Of a stretch of 39,662 bases of DNA, positions 1 through 7,595 are shown piece by piece. How positions within the stretch are numbered: position 1 is the stretch's first letter; each line of letters starts with the position of its first letter. The DNA lies in assembly GCA_023379435.1 (NCBI GenBank), contig JAMCUH010000037.1:1-39662 (forward strand), written 5' to 3'. The position numbers and the translations under genes are program-made. Source of the DNA: Thermoplasmatota archaeon (GTDB lineage: Archaea; Thermoplasmatota; Thermoplasmata; Thermoplasmatales; Thermoplasmataceae). The notes below the pieces were generated by a model that was given only the letters and a program-made list of their open reading frames with translations, ran no database searches and was not told the origin of the DNA.

Positions 1-560
1 GTTATGATAATAGTCCTTCTTACACAAAATTTTTGAATTGCTTGTTGGTATTATGGGGGTTGATTTTATGAGTATCTGTCGTTTAAGATTCAGATCTACG
101 GCTTGAAGAACATATGTAAGTTCTCAACTCCATAGACGTGATTTTGACAATAAAAATTATTCTTCCAGTTGCGCCATGCAGCCACGGATCTTCTCAAGTC
201 CTGGGGAACTGAGCAGGGGTTTTAAGTTTATAATTTGGAATTTTTGGTTGTGCGATTTGTATTTTTCAATTCAATGTTCGGAATGACATATTTAACCTTG
301 TGATTAAAATGATGCCAGAAATTACTAATGGAGATGTGAGTTATTTCAAGATTTATATTTAATTTATCAAAGCATTCGCTGGACTAATTTCAATTCATCA
401 CTTTTTCTAGGGTATCACAATATACGCAATAATTAATGTTGTCGTGATCTTATGTATTGCAGCAGTTTTATAGCAATCAGAAATAAATGGTGAATATTAA
501 CATCTGAGGAATGAGTGAAGGTGCCCTAAGATTAATAGTATCGGTTCATATGGTTATCAC
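1..560. other. Gene-poor left edge of window
   Basis: This stretch is AT-rich and all six frames are broken by stops at short intervals. I see no coding signature, tRNA or long repeat. The only open piece next to a gene is a 17-codon frame at 511-564 whose TGA overlaps the ATG of the following gene. It has no Shine-Dalgarno at a workable distance, so I do not call it a gene. The promoter of the CinA-like gene should lie in the last 60 bases, but I cannot point to a convincing TATA box. Confidence 0.5.
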
Positions 561-1325
561 ATGAAGGGAGGAGTCATAACCATTGGTAATGAAATTCTAA
601 AGGGGAGAACTGTAAACACCAATGCTGCTGAGATCGGGAGAGTTATGTATTTCTCAGGATATGAAGTGTTTAGGGGGATAGTTGTTCCAGATGATCCGCA
701 GGAGATTGCATATGCTTTCAGGGAATGTCTGAATGTCTGTGACGTTATCATTTCATCAGGCGGTCTCGGCCCAACATTTGATGATATGACCATTCCAGCA
801 TTTGCTAAAGCTTTTAATCTGGATTTGAAACTGGACGATTATTACTATAACCGGATAAAGGAAAGTTTTTCAAGGCTGGGCCTGCCCATGACTGAAGAGA
901 GGAAAAAAATGGCCATGATTCCTGAAAACTCTACTCCCATCGAAAATAATGTGGGTAGTGCACCAGGTATAGAGTGCACGATTCAGGGGAAAAGAGTTTT
1001 CATTCTTCCCGGTGTACCTGCAGAAATGAGATCAATGCTTAAGGTGATCGGAAAAAAGATCAAGCTTTCAGATTCCTTCTATTCCGAAAAAAGCATTGTT
1101 GTTAAAGGGATCTATGAAAGTACCATTTCTCCTCTGGTAAAGAGGATCATGAGAGAACATGGCAATGATGTCTACATAAAGACTCATCCAGGAATGGAAA
1201 ATGGCGTATCTGTTATTGAGATTGAGGTTTCTGCAAAATCCAAAAGAGAGGATGAGGCAGAAAAAAATGCAGAAAATGTTCTCAAAGAAATTGAGGAGGA
1301 ATGCAGGAAACTTTCAAATCCTTGA
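561..1325 (+). CDS. CinA-like molybdopterin-binding-domain protein (COG1058 type)
   Basis: The 254-residue protein matches the N-terminal MoaB/Mog-like domain of CinA. Visible features are the opening GNEILKGRTVNTNAAEIG, then ISSGGLGPTFDDMT (about residues 65-78), then VFILPGVPAEMRSML (about 150-164). These are the conserved loops of this fold. The bacterial C-terminal NMN-deamidase domain is absent, as is usual in archaeal stand-alone versions of about 250 residues. The substrate of the archaeal form is not established; a pyridine-nucleotide or ADP-ribose role is only inferred from the bacterial family. The ATG at 561 is the only possible start, because an in-frame stop lies at 516-518 with no start codon in between. 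The 3' end overlaps a small minus-strand gene by 12 bases. Confidence 0.85.
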   Translation: MKGGVITIGNEILKGRTVNTNAAEIGRVMYFSGYEVFRGIVVPDDPQEIAYAFRECLNVCDVIISSGGLGPTFDDMTIPAFAKAFNLDLKLDDYYYNRIKESFSRLGLPMTEERKKMAMIPENSTPIENNVGSAPGIECTIQGKRVFILPGVPAEMRSMLKVIGKKIKLSDSFYSEKSIVVKGIYESTISPLVKRIMREHGNDVYIKTHPGMENGVSVIEIEVSAKSKREDEAEKNAENVLKEIEEECRKLSNP

Positions 1326-1481
1326 AGCTCTTGCCAGGCACTCACTGCAGTAGCAGTCTGATGAGGAAATACCCAAAACAAGTAACCCCAGCTTACTGAT
1401 GCTGACATTTGAACACCAGCATGATGATCGTTCCTCACCACCGCAGTGAAATGATTTTCCACACCCTGGACAGATCTTCAA
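1314..1481 (-). CDS. Small cysteine-rich CWC-type zinc protein (55 aa)
   Basis: This short minus-strand frame encodes 55 residues with a very ordered cysteine pattern: C4-x2-C7 (CPGCGKSF), C13, then C21-W22-C23, then C43-x-C45-x2-C48-L. It matches the 'cysteine-rich CWC' family, a small predicted zinc-binding protein of unknown role, including the CWC triplet and the closing C-x-C-x2-CL. The only available start is TTG at 1481, since an in-frame TGA lies two codons upstream of it. A weak GTGA lies a few bases before. It follows the dienelactone hydrolase gene in the same direction with a gap of about 110 bases, and runs convergently into the CinA-like gene with a 12-base overlap. The cysteine spacing is directly visible; expression is inferred. 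Confidence 0.62.
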   Translation of the reverse strand: MKICPGCGKSFHCGGEERSSCWCSNVSISKLGLLVLGISSSDCYCSECLARASRI

Positions 1482-1593
1482 ACCCTGTCACTTCTCACTG
1501 TCTTCTGACCGCTCTTTCAAAACACCTTCAAGGGTATTTGTCCAGTTAACGAAGCAAAGCATGAGAAGATTCCTTTCGTCCTTTTCTTCCAAA

Positions 1594-2391
1594 TCACTCA
1601 CCCAGATGCTCGGTAAAGAATCCTGTTGCCATTTTCCATGCGTCATCTGCAACGGCCTTGTTGTATGTAGGTCTCTCGTGATTGAAGAAGGCATGAACGG
1701 CCCCTGGATATATTTTCATTGTGAAACCCTTTTTGAGCTTCACAAACTGGCCCACGAGTTCTGAAAGGCCTCTGTTGACTCCCAGATCCTCTCCAGCATA
1801 TAGGCCCATAACCGCCCCCTTTATCTTTGAAACAGCATCAATTGGCTTCGGGTTTGCACCGTAGAATACCACTGTAGCCCTTATGTCCGTCTTTGTGGCA
1901 AGTTGAAAAACAAGACCGCCTCCGAGGCAGAATCCTGTTGCCCCAATGGCTCCAGGCTTAACATTGGGATCCTTATCAAGATACAGCTTACAGCTTACCA
2001 GATCATTCACCATGGACATCTCAAGGCTTTCCCTGGCCATGAATATCTTTTGAACAACAGCCTTCTCATCGGGATCTGCACTATCCATAAAATTTTTCAT
2101 TGTTTCAGGATCATTTCTCTTTTCAGGTGGCACTGAGAAGAACTTCATCATCGCCTTCTCTATATTTTTAGGATTCAGGACCTGTGCGTCCCTGTGATAA
2201 AGATCGGGGGAAAGAACAACATACCCTTTCTCTGCATATCTTTTCGCAATTGCTCTTATGCTACTGTCAAGACCCCATATCTCATGCACAACGATGATCG
2301 CAGGATGCTTCTTCCCGTCGTCAGGATGCGCATAGTATGCCCTCATCTTTGTCTGATCCTCGACCGTTATGACGATGTCCTTTTCCATCAT
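1594..2391 (-). CDS. Dienelactone hydrolase family protein
   Basis: This 265-residue cytoplasmic alpha/beta hydrolase is of the dienelactone hydrolase type. The Cys-Asp-His triad is visible: Cys155 in the nucleophile elbow GFCLGG, Asp202 in YAGEDLG, and His233 in PGAVHAF. The early HEIWGL motif (about residues 36-41) is also typical of the family. Members cleave cyclic esters such as dienelactone, but most archaeal members have unknown substrates. Between residues 70 and 130 there is a helical insertion that is longer than in the minimal enzyme. Two consecutive ATG codons open the frame, and either may be used. An AT-rich stretch just upstream could hold the promoter, consistent with a short leader. 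Confidence 0.88.
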   Translation of the reverse strand: MMEKDIVITVEDQTKMRAYYAHPDDGKKHPAIIVVHEIWGLDSSIRAIAKRYAEKGYVVLSPDLYHRDAQVLNPKNIEKAMMKFFSVPPEKRNDPETMKNFMDSADPDEKAVVQKIFMARESLEMSMVNDLVSCKLYLDKDPNVKPGAIGATGFCLGGGLVFQLATKTDIRATVVFYGANPKPIDAVSKIKGAVMGLYAGEDLGVNRGLSELVGQFVKLKKGFTMKIYPGAVHAFFNHERPTYNKAVADDAWKMATGFFTEHLGE

Positions 2392-2490
2392 GGGAATAGT
2401 ATAATGATTTAACTCTAAAATTTTTTGTGCTGATAATCATTACGCTGAAATAAATCAAGATTCTTGGAATCCACATAAACAGAAGAAGGA

Positions 2491-3726
2491 ATGGGGATGG
2501 AAAACCAGTTCAATATCAGAGGTCTAAGAAAGGAGCTATATTACATAGGTTTTGCAAGATTTATCCGTGCAACTGGAAGGGTGAGCTCCTTTGTCTTTCT
2601 TCCACTTGTTTTCATTGAATTATACAGGGAGCCTTTTCTGATCACGGGTGTCATTGTGGGGCTTGCAACACTGCTGATGGCCGTGGTACAATCATACTCC
2701 GGGAGACTAACTGACAGAATTGGAAGAAGGATACTCATGGTAATAATACCAATACCAAACGTTCTTGCCTTCTTCCTGATGTTTCTCGCCATCGATCTGC
2801 ATCTATCTGTGTATCTCCTGCTTGGTGCCTTTTATGTCACAACACTGATCAATGCACTTCAGTTCCCAGCACTTCAGGCTGCAATAGCAGATCTGAGTCC
2901 TCCGGAACACCGCCTTTCAGCTTACGGAATGGTAAGGATGATGGTAAACACCGGATCGGCAATAGGCCCATTAACTGGAGGCTTCCTTGCAACCATTGGG
3001 CTCCAGTACATCTTTCTTCTTGCATCAGCTCTTACTGTTGTGGAGATAGTGGTTATATATTTCTCCGTGCCAGAAACTTATAATTTCCCAACTCCGCAGA
3101 AGAAAGAAATATCTACTGCACCTGCAAAATCCATTCTCTCTGACAGATTCTTCATTTCATTTATCATCGTGGGAATAATATTCGCGTTCTTTCTGCGCCA
3201 GAATTCCATTTCACTTTCGGTATATGCTGTTGTTCTTGAAAAACTCCCGCTGTTATATCTTGGATACATATATTCAGTCAATGGGCTTGTTGTGGTTGCT
3301 CTTCAGCTTCCCACTTTGAGGCTCATGACATCAAGATGGTCAGCAATGACATGGAGGGGAGTTGGAGTACTCTTTTATGCCACTGCCTTTTCTCTCCTCT
3401 CCATATCACCCACATTTACCATGATCATGATATACATGTTCATAGCAACCATTGGTGAGAATTTCATCTCTCCGACTACGCAGACAATTGTAACATCGTT
3501 GGCTCCTCCTGACAAAAAAGGTACTTACATAGGAACATACAGCTTCTTTACCAGTACGGGAAGTTTCATGGGAAGTGCTCTTGGTCTTCTCCTTCTTTCT
3601 ATTCTCAAGGGGATTCCAGCGGAGTTCTGGATATATATATCCATTGGAACATTTGCTGTCTCAATGCTCTATTTTTCCATGTCTTTTACCATGAGAAAGA
3701 GGACTGTTGCTGCAGATCATGCATGA
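2491..3726 (+). CDS. Major facilitator superfamily transporter
   Basis: This 411-residue integral membrane protein has about 12 hydrophobic helices and the MFS signature between helices 2 and 3 (GRLTDRIGRRIL, about residues 71-82). A central charged loop follows PETYNFPTPQKKE (about residues 195-207). The overall plan is that of the drug/sugar exporter group, but nothing in the sequence fixes a substrate. The ATG at 2491 is preceded by AGAAGAAGGA. It is transcribed away from the hydrolase gene across a 99-base divergent region, and its stop lies only 5 bases from the stop of the converging zinc protein gene. Direction of transport and substrate are unknown. Confidence 0.85.
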   Translation: MGMENQFNIRGLRKELYYIGFARFIRATGRVSSFVFLPLVFIELYREPFLITGVIVGLATLLMAVVQSYSGRLTDRIGRRILMVIIPIPNVLAFFLMFLAIDLHLSVYLLLGAFYVTTLINALQFPALQAAIADLSPPEHRLSAYGMVRMMVNTGSAIGPLTGGFLATIGLQYIFLLASALTVVEIVVIYFSVPETYNFPTPQKKEISTAPAKSILSDRFFISFIIVGIIFAFFLRQNSISLSVYAVVLEKLPLLYLGYIYSVNGLVVVALQLPTLRLMTSRWSAMTWRGVGVLFYATAFSLLSISPTFTMIMIYMFIATIGENFISPTTQTIVTSLAPPDKKGTYIGTYSFFTSTGSFMGSALGLLLLSILKGIPAEFWIYISIGTFAVSMLYFSMSFTMRKRTVAADHA

Positions 3727-3731
3727 CAATT

Positions 3732-4025
3732 TTATCTCTTCTCGAACGTCATCATTTTTCCGTCCGAAAACGTCCTGAAATAATATTTGAACTCCTCATC
3801 ACCTTTCCTGGCAACGCAGTTCCTTCCCTTACTGTAATTTCCATGTAACTCTATACTGTCTATATGTTCCCACCCTGTATTCTCCTTGACCTTTGCGACC
3901 ATACCCTCAAATGCATCGGCGCACAGGTTGCAACAGAACAGCATGTTATCGCCGTCAATTTCCCTGTAATACTCTCCCCATGTGGCATTGCATAGCGCAC
4001 ATCCTTCAGTGTTGTTTGTTTTCAA
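3732..4025 (-). CDS. Ta0938-like small zinc-binding protein
   Basis: The 97-residue protein starts with a cysteine cluster, C9-x2-C12 followed by C31-C32-x2-C35, which should bind zinc. The rest is a compact alpha/beta segment ending in FRTFSDGKMMTFEKR. It resembles Thermoplasma acidophilum Ta0938, a structurally studied protein of unknown function; that match is from memory. The best start is TTG at 4025, because a GAGGTGA Shine-Dalgarno lies about 9 bases upstream. This places the start inside the last codons of the preceding zinc-finger/heme-oxygenase-fold gene, with a 20-base overlap, so the two are translationally coupled and probably act together. Confidence 0.7.
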   Translation of the reverse strand: MKTNNTEGCALCNATWGEYYREIDGDNMLFCCNLCADAFEGMVAKVKENTGWEHIDSIELHGNYSKGRNCVARKGDEEFKYYFRTFSDGKMMTFEKR

Positions 4026-4896
4026 TCATTTCACCTCTCTTCATCCTGGCAAAAAGGTAATCGTAAAGTCTGTCAAGTGAGGCAAGAGCAATGGCCTGGC
4101 AGGGCTGTTCAAGGGAAAGTGTCTCAGAATACTTATCGATGAGATCCATTGCCTCACCGGCATGGTAAACATCCGCCTCGTAACCCTCCCTGAGGAACGC
4201 CACCGTTTCTCCGGATATCGAGTTATCCTGCAGAATTTTGGGATCGAAATACGGCATGCTTGCACCGTATTCCTTCATTCTTCTGTCGGCAATCAGTTCC
4301 ATGGAGTGCATTGCGCTCATACCTTCGACGAAAGAATACTTCCTGCACACCATGTCCCAGAAGGATATTGCCGAAGAGGTTGCAGTTAAAGGTACAGTTT
4401 CATATATATCCTTACGGGATGCGCCATAGGATTCCGCCATCCTCAGAAGAAGTTCGTGATGCGAGGGTGTCTTATCGGTGCCATACCACTCCGACACGAT
4501 GTTGGATATTTCATAGTGCTGGACATCCTCCATATCTGTATTTGCAATTATGAGGGAACAGCTCTTCACCCACTGCTTCAGAAAATGGTGATGCTCAAAC
4601 GCATATCCCAGAAGGAGATATTTGTCCGGGTGCTGCATCCTCACTATATAAGGATGAGGATCCTTCCCAAAGAATTTGTCCCTCATCCTTCCGATTATCC
4701 AGAGTGACACCTTATCATATTTGAAGAAATTCCTGAGTGAATCAGAAAGCTCAGTCATTCCCTTTCTTTCTGGTGAAATGTAGCGATTCAACCACATTAC
4801 ATGGGCAGCGTCGCTCTTCTCCTGCAGAAGAAGAAAATGTTCAGCCATGTGCCTATAACTCCCAACTTGAGCAAAACAGGCAGGACATTTCAACAT
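4006..4896 (-). CDS. C2H2 zinc finger fused to a heme-oxygenase-fold (PqqC/HDO-like) domain
   Basis: This 296-residue protein has two parts. Residues 4-20 form a zinc finger of pattern C4-x2-C7-x8-H16-x3-H20. Residues of about 30-285 are all-helical and carry the landmarks of the TenA/PqqC heme-oxygenase-like fold: E101-H102-H103-H104 in the early core helix, E136 and H146/H147 in SEWYGTDKTPSHHELL, E200, then D242-x2-H245 followed by D251. In heme-oxygenase-like diiron oxidases, Glu/His/Asp at these places bind two irons. That makes an oxidase role likely, but the ligand assignment is my inference and the substrate is unknown. It is first in a coupled pair with the Ta0938-like protein. An AT-rich TATA-like box (AAAATCATATAG) lies about 30 bases upstream of the ATG. 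Confidence 0.62.
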   Translation of the reverse strand: MLKCPACFAQVGSYRHMAEHFLLLQEKSDAAHVMWLNRYISPERKGMTELSDSLRNFFKYDKVSLWIIGRMRDKFFGKDPHPYIVRMQHPDKYLLLGYAFEHHHFLKQWVKSCSLIIANTDMEDVQHYEISNIVSEWYGTDKTPSHHELLLRMAESYGASRKDIYETVPLTATSSAISFWDMVCRKYSFVEGMSAMHSMELIADRRMKEYGASMPYFDPKILQDNSISGETVAFLREGYEADVYHAGEAMDLIDKYSETLSLEQPCQAIALASLDRLYDYLFARMKRGEMIENKQH

Positions 4897-4980
4897 AGGT
4901 CCATATGGGTAACTCGCTATATGATTTTAATTAAATTGCATCTCTTAAATAGTTCGTGATCATGATGTCTTCTGATATCA

Positions 4981-5490
4981 TTGATAAACATACTTTCCAT
5001 GATCATGCCATACATCATCTTAACCGGAAAATTTGCCTATGTCGTCTCTATTTCCGTATGGTCCGGTTCCCTCTTTCTCATAATGTATATGGTGGGTAGG
5101 AAGAATGATCCAGGATATCTGGGTCTCAGCAGTTTCCTGATGCAGAAAGGAAGAATTTTTCTCAGGGTTGTTGGAATCATATCTGTTCTGCTGTCATTCG
5201 GACTTGTCTTCTGGGAATTCGAGAACGGCAGATTCCATATTTCCGTATTCTCCCTGGAGCTAGATTTCTTCATAATTCTCATAACATATTCCATAATCGG
5301 TGAGCTTTACATTATCCCGGCAATGAAGAGGTTCCACCACATCTCTGAATTCACCACAAAGAGTTCAGGTGATCCTGAAACCCCCCATGTCATTGTCATG
5401 TCGGGAAGGATCAGGGAACTGTGCCTGTATCAGATCATACCCCTATTGTTTGTTGTTCTGACCATATCTCTGCAGTATTCCATATCATAA
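4981..5490 (+). CDS. Small four-helix membrane protein, function unknown
   Basis: This 169-residue protein has four predicted membrane helices, at about residues 10-35, 55-80, 90-110 and 145-165. A positively charged loop lies after helix 1 and a polar loop with DPETPH lies before helix 4. The plan resembles DUF2269/CopD-like small membrane proteins, but no diagnostic residues are visible, so I do not name it. The frame opens with TTG at 4981; ATG codons at 4999 and 5005 in the same frame are alternative starts. It diverges from the zinc-finger/heme-oxygenase-fold gene across an 84-base intergenic region and is followed after 70 bases by the kinase gene. Confidence 0.6.
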   Translation: MINILSMIMPYIILTGKFAYVVSISVWSGSLFLIMYMVGRKNDPGYLGLSSFLMQKGRIFLRVVGIISVLLSFGLVFWEFENGRFHISVFSLELDFFIILITYSIIGELYIIPAMKRFHHISEFTTKSSGDPETPHVIVMSGRIRELCLYQIIPLLFVVLTISLQYSIS

Positions 5491-5560
5491 CTGCCCTTCT
5501 TCTCAGATCAATGGAACAATACAACGCAAAAGATAAAATGTATAATGCACATAATAGGTC

Positions 5561-6886
5561 GTGCCACCTGACGGGAAAAGAAAGAGGAGACAGAAGAATC
5601 CTGACGGTAGCATGCCAGCCATCAAATTCGCTGTCAAAAATGATGGCACGAGTGGATATCACAGGATGCTCATAAAAATAACACCACCGGACGGTATCAC
5701 AAGGGTGGATGCTGCCTACATATCTCCATCTGGGAGCAGGTGGATGCAGAAGGCAAAGAGGATCAACGATACAGACTATGAAATAAACGTAAAACGTGAC
5801 GAAGAGGGAGAATTTCTGACATCCATAGCTGCTTATAACAGTAAGGGCATAGTGAATATGATCACGGGAAATTATTCCTTCATGCCCGGTTCAAAGAGCA
5901 GGGGACAGGAGAGAAGAAAAACACAGATCCTGGAAATACCAGATCCTCCACCGGAGATCAGGAATGGAATCATCAGAACATGGCCAGTATCGAGCGCCTA
6001 TTCCAAATCCCTGCAGAATGTCAGTTACTCAATATCCGAGAAGTATCCAGAGCTGAGGGAATCGAAACTCGTTGCCAACCCCAACGTGAAATTCACATCA
6101 TACATACATGGTTCGGGGAATTTTGGTGTTGTTTTCAAGATAGAGAGAAGCGGTAATTTCCATGCCGTGAAGTGCTTCACCAGGGCGTCTGCAGATATAG
6201 CTGAGAGATATTATTTCCTTAGCGCCTACCTTTCTAAGGCAAATCTACCCTTCCTTGTCAGCTTTAATTATCTAACTGATGCGGTGAGAGTCGTGTCAAA
6301 GCCGAAGGATTACTTTCCAGTTCTTGTGATGGACTGGGTGGAGGGCCAGACACTGAACCAGTTCATCATATCAAACCTTCAAAATTCTGAACTGCTCAGG
6401 AAGTTTGCAGCTGGTTTCATAGCAAGTGTTGAAAAGATGCAGTCACTTGGTATAGCACATGGTGATCTATCAGGGGACAACATACTTGTTGATGATACCG
6501 GCTCCCACAAATTCATTGACTACGACGGCATGTTTGTTCCTCCCCTTTCAGGTAGAAAGTCACAGGAAAGCGGTCACGAGCACTTTCAACATCCTGGAAG
6601 AACGGATGAATTCACGGGCAAACTGGATAATTTCTCAGCACTTGTCATATATCTATCCATTCTAGCCGTATCTGAGAATCCCGAGATGTGGGGCTATAAC
6701 GGTGAAGATCAGGACCGGCTCATTTTTTCCTCTTCAGACTTCAAGGATCCTGAAAATTCAAAACTTTTCTCTGATCTTAATAAAATGAGCAAAAGAATCA
6801 GGAAGCTTTCCGCACTAATGCAGGAGGCACTGAAGCAGAAACCACTGTGGGAAGGTATTTCCCCATCAGTAATCAGGAATCAGTGA
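5561..6886 (+). CDS. YegI-type protein kinase of a TerY-P-like triad
   Basis: This 441-residue protein has a beta-rich N-terminal domain (about residues 20-110, Ig-like in character) joined to a divergent Ser/Thr protein kinase. Kinase motifs are the glycine loop GSGNFG (184-189), the ATP-anchoring Lys204 in HAVKCF, the catalytic loop HGDLSGDNIL (300-309, Asp302 and Asn307) and a metal-binding DYDG (320-323) in place of DFG. The activation segment with ESGHEHFQHPGR and LDNFSA is characteristic of the kinases that travel with PP2C and VWA genes, such as E. coli YegI. The next two genes are exactly a PP2C and a VWA protein, encoded convergently with a 14-base tail overlap. GTG at 5561 is used here; ATG at 5612 is an alternative. 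The TATA-like ATGTATAATG at about 5538-5547 suits the GTG start. Confidence 0.82.
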   Translation: MPPDGKRKRRQKNPDGSMPAIKFAVKNDGTSGYHRMLIKITPPDGITRVDAAYISPSGSRWMQKAKRINDTDYEINVKRDEEGEFLTSIAAYNSKGIVNMITGNYSFMPGSKSRGQERRKTQILEIPDPPPEIRNGIIRTWPVSSAYSKSLQNVSYSISEKYPELRESKLVANPNVKFTSYIHGSGNFGVVFKIERSGNFHAVKCFTRASADIAERYYFLSAYLSKANLPFLVSFNYLTDAVRVVSKPKDYFPVLVMDWVEGQTLNQFIISNLQNSELLRKFAAGFIASVEKMQSLGIAHGDLSGDNILVDDTGSHKFIDYDGMFVPPLSGRKSQESGHEHFQHPGRTDEFTGKLDNFSALVIYLSILAVSENPEMWGYNGEDQDRLIFSSSDFKDPENSKLFSDLNKMSKRIRKLSALMQEALKQKPLWEGISPSVIRNQ

Positions 6887-7595
6887 TAAGCCTCACAAAT
6901 GTGAGATCATCATTTCTCATTCTTCTCTCCCTCACTTCCTTTGTGAAGATCTCCCTGAGATCACCTTCTCCTGCGACAATATCCCATGAATCGGGAAAGA
7001 ACTGAATTATCCATTTTGAGACCGAATCTGTTGCCACGATTACGGAATCGTCTGGCTTCAGGTAGAAATCCTTGATGAGAAATTCAGGAAGATTCCACCT
7101 ATAATCACCTGTGAACGGTGCACCATATCCACTCCAGACGAGCTTTGGTGTAATGTTGAAGTCCTCATATCTGGTAAGCGGAAATGATATGAGAGAGTCG
7201 TTCCTCTTGATTAGCAAACATGAATCGCCAACAGAGAGAGCCCTTGCGTGTCTGAACTCAGGGCCATCCAAGGATTCAAGAAAAATTACTGTTGAATATG
7301 ATCCGGCAACAGCCTTGTTCTTGATAAACAGTCGAAGTGAGTCCCAGTCAATTTCACTGTGCCATTTTGTTCTTGCATTATTTATCAAAAGATCAAGAAA
7401 ATTGTTCTGCCGGAGAGATAGATCACTGTTCACGTATGAGCTCACAAGTGCTCTTGCCCATAGACCGGAAAAAATAGAATCACTGGCACCGTCAGCAACT
7501 GCTACCTTCCCCTTCTCGGTATTGAAGGCATAGGCGTCTTCCGACTCCACGGAGGAGTTGCCAAGCTTTGGAGATGTGAATGCTTTCACTATCAT
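6873..7595 (-). CDS. PP2C-family protein phosphatase of the triad
   Basis: This 240-residue cytoplasmic PP2C/PPM phosphatase has the metal-binding acids in place: E19-D20 in SVESEDAY, D35-G36 in VADGASDS, G123-D124 in SVGDSC, D190 in ATDSVSKW (the usual DG is DS here) and N228-D229-D230 in RNDDLTF. It should reverse phosphorylation made by the neighbouring kinase; this pairing is known for the YegI/YegK/YegL and TerY-P type modules. Its ATG overlaps the stop of the VWA gene by 4 bases (ATGA), so the two are co-translated with VWA first. Its 3' end overlaps the convergent kinase gene by 14 bases. It is close to the minimal size for the family, without extra domains. Confidence 0.86.
   Translation of the reverse strand: MIVKAFTSPKLGNSSVESEDAYAFNTEKGKVAVADGASDSIFSGLWARALVSSYVNSDLSLRQNNFLDLLINNARTKWHSEIDWDSLRLFIKNKAVAGSYSTVIFLESLDGPEFRHARALSVGDSCLLIKRNDSLISFPLTRYEDFNITPKLVWSGYGAPFTGDYRWNLPEFLIKDFYLKPDDSVIVATDSVSKWIIQFFPDSWDIVAGEGDLREIFTKEVRERRMRNDDLTFVRLITDS

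Noticed and set aside
511-564. 17-codon upstream frame overlapping the ATG of the CinA-like gene
   Set aside because: GAGGA is too close to the ATG to act as a ribosome site, there is no promoter in front, and the peptide has no distinctive feature.
1355-1440. C/D-box small RNA-like string (CTGATGA, later CTGATGCTGA and ATGATGA)
   Set aside because: The spacing between C and D' boxes is too long, no final D box follows the second C-like box, and the region is coding for the CWC protein on the other strand.
7111-7533. 140-codon plus-strand open frame antisense to the PP2C gene
   Set aside because: It is the mirror of a strongly conserved phosphatase; composition is not protein-like and no start signals are present.
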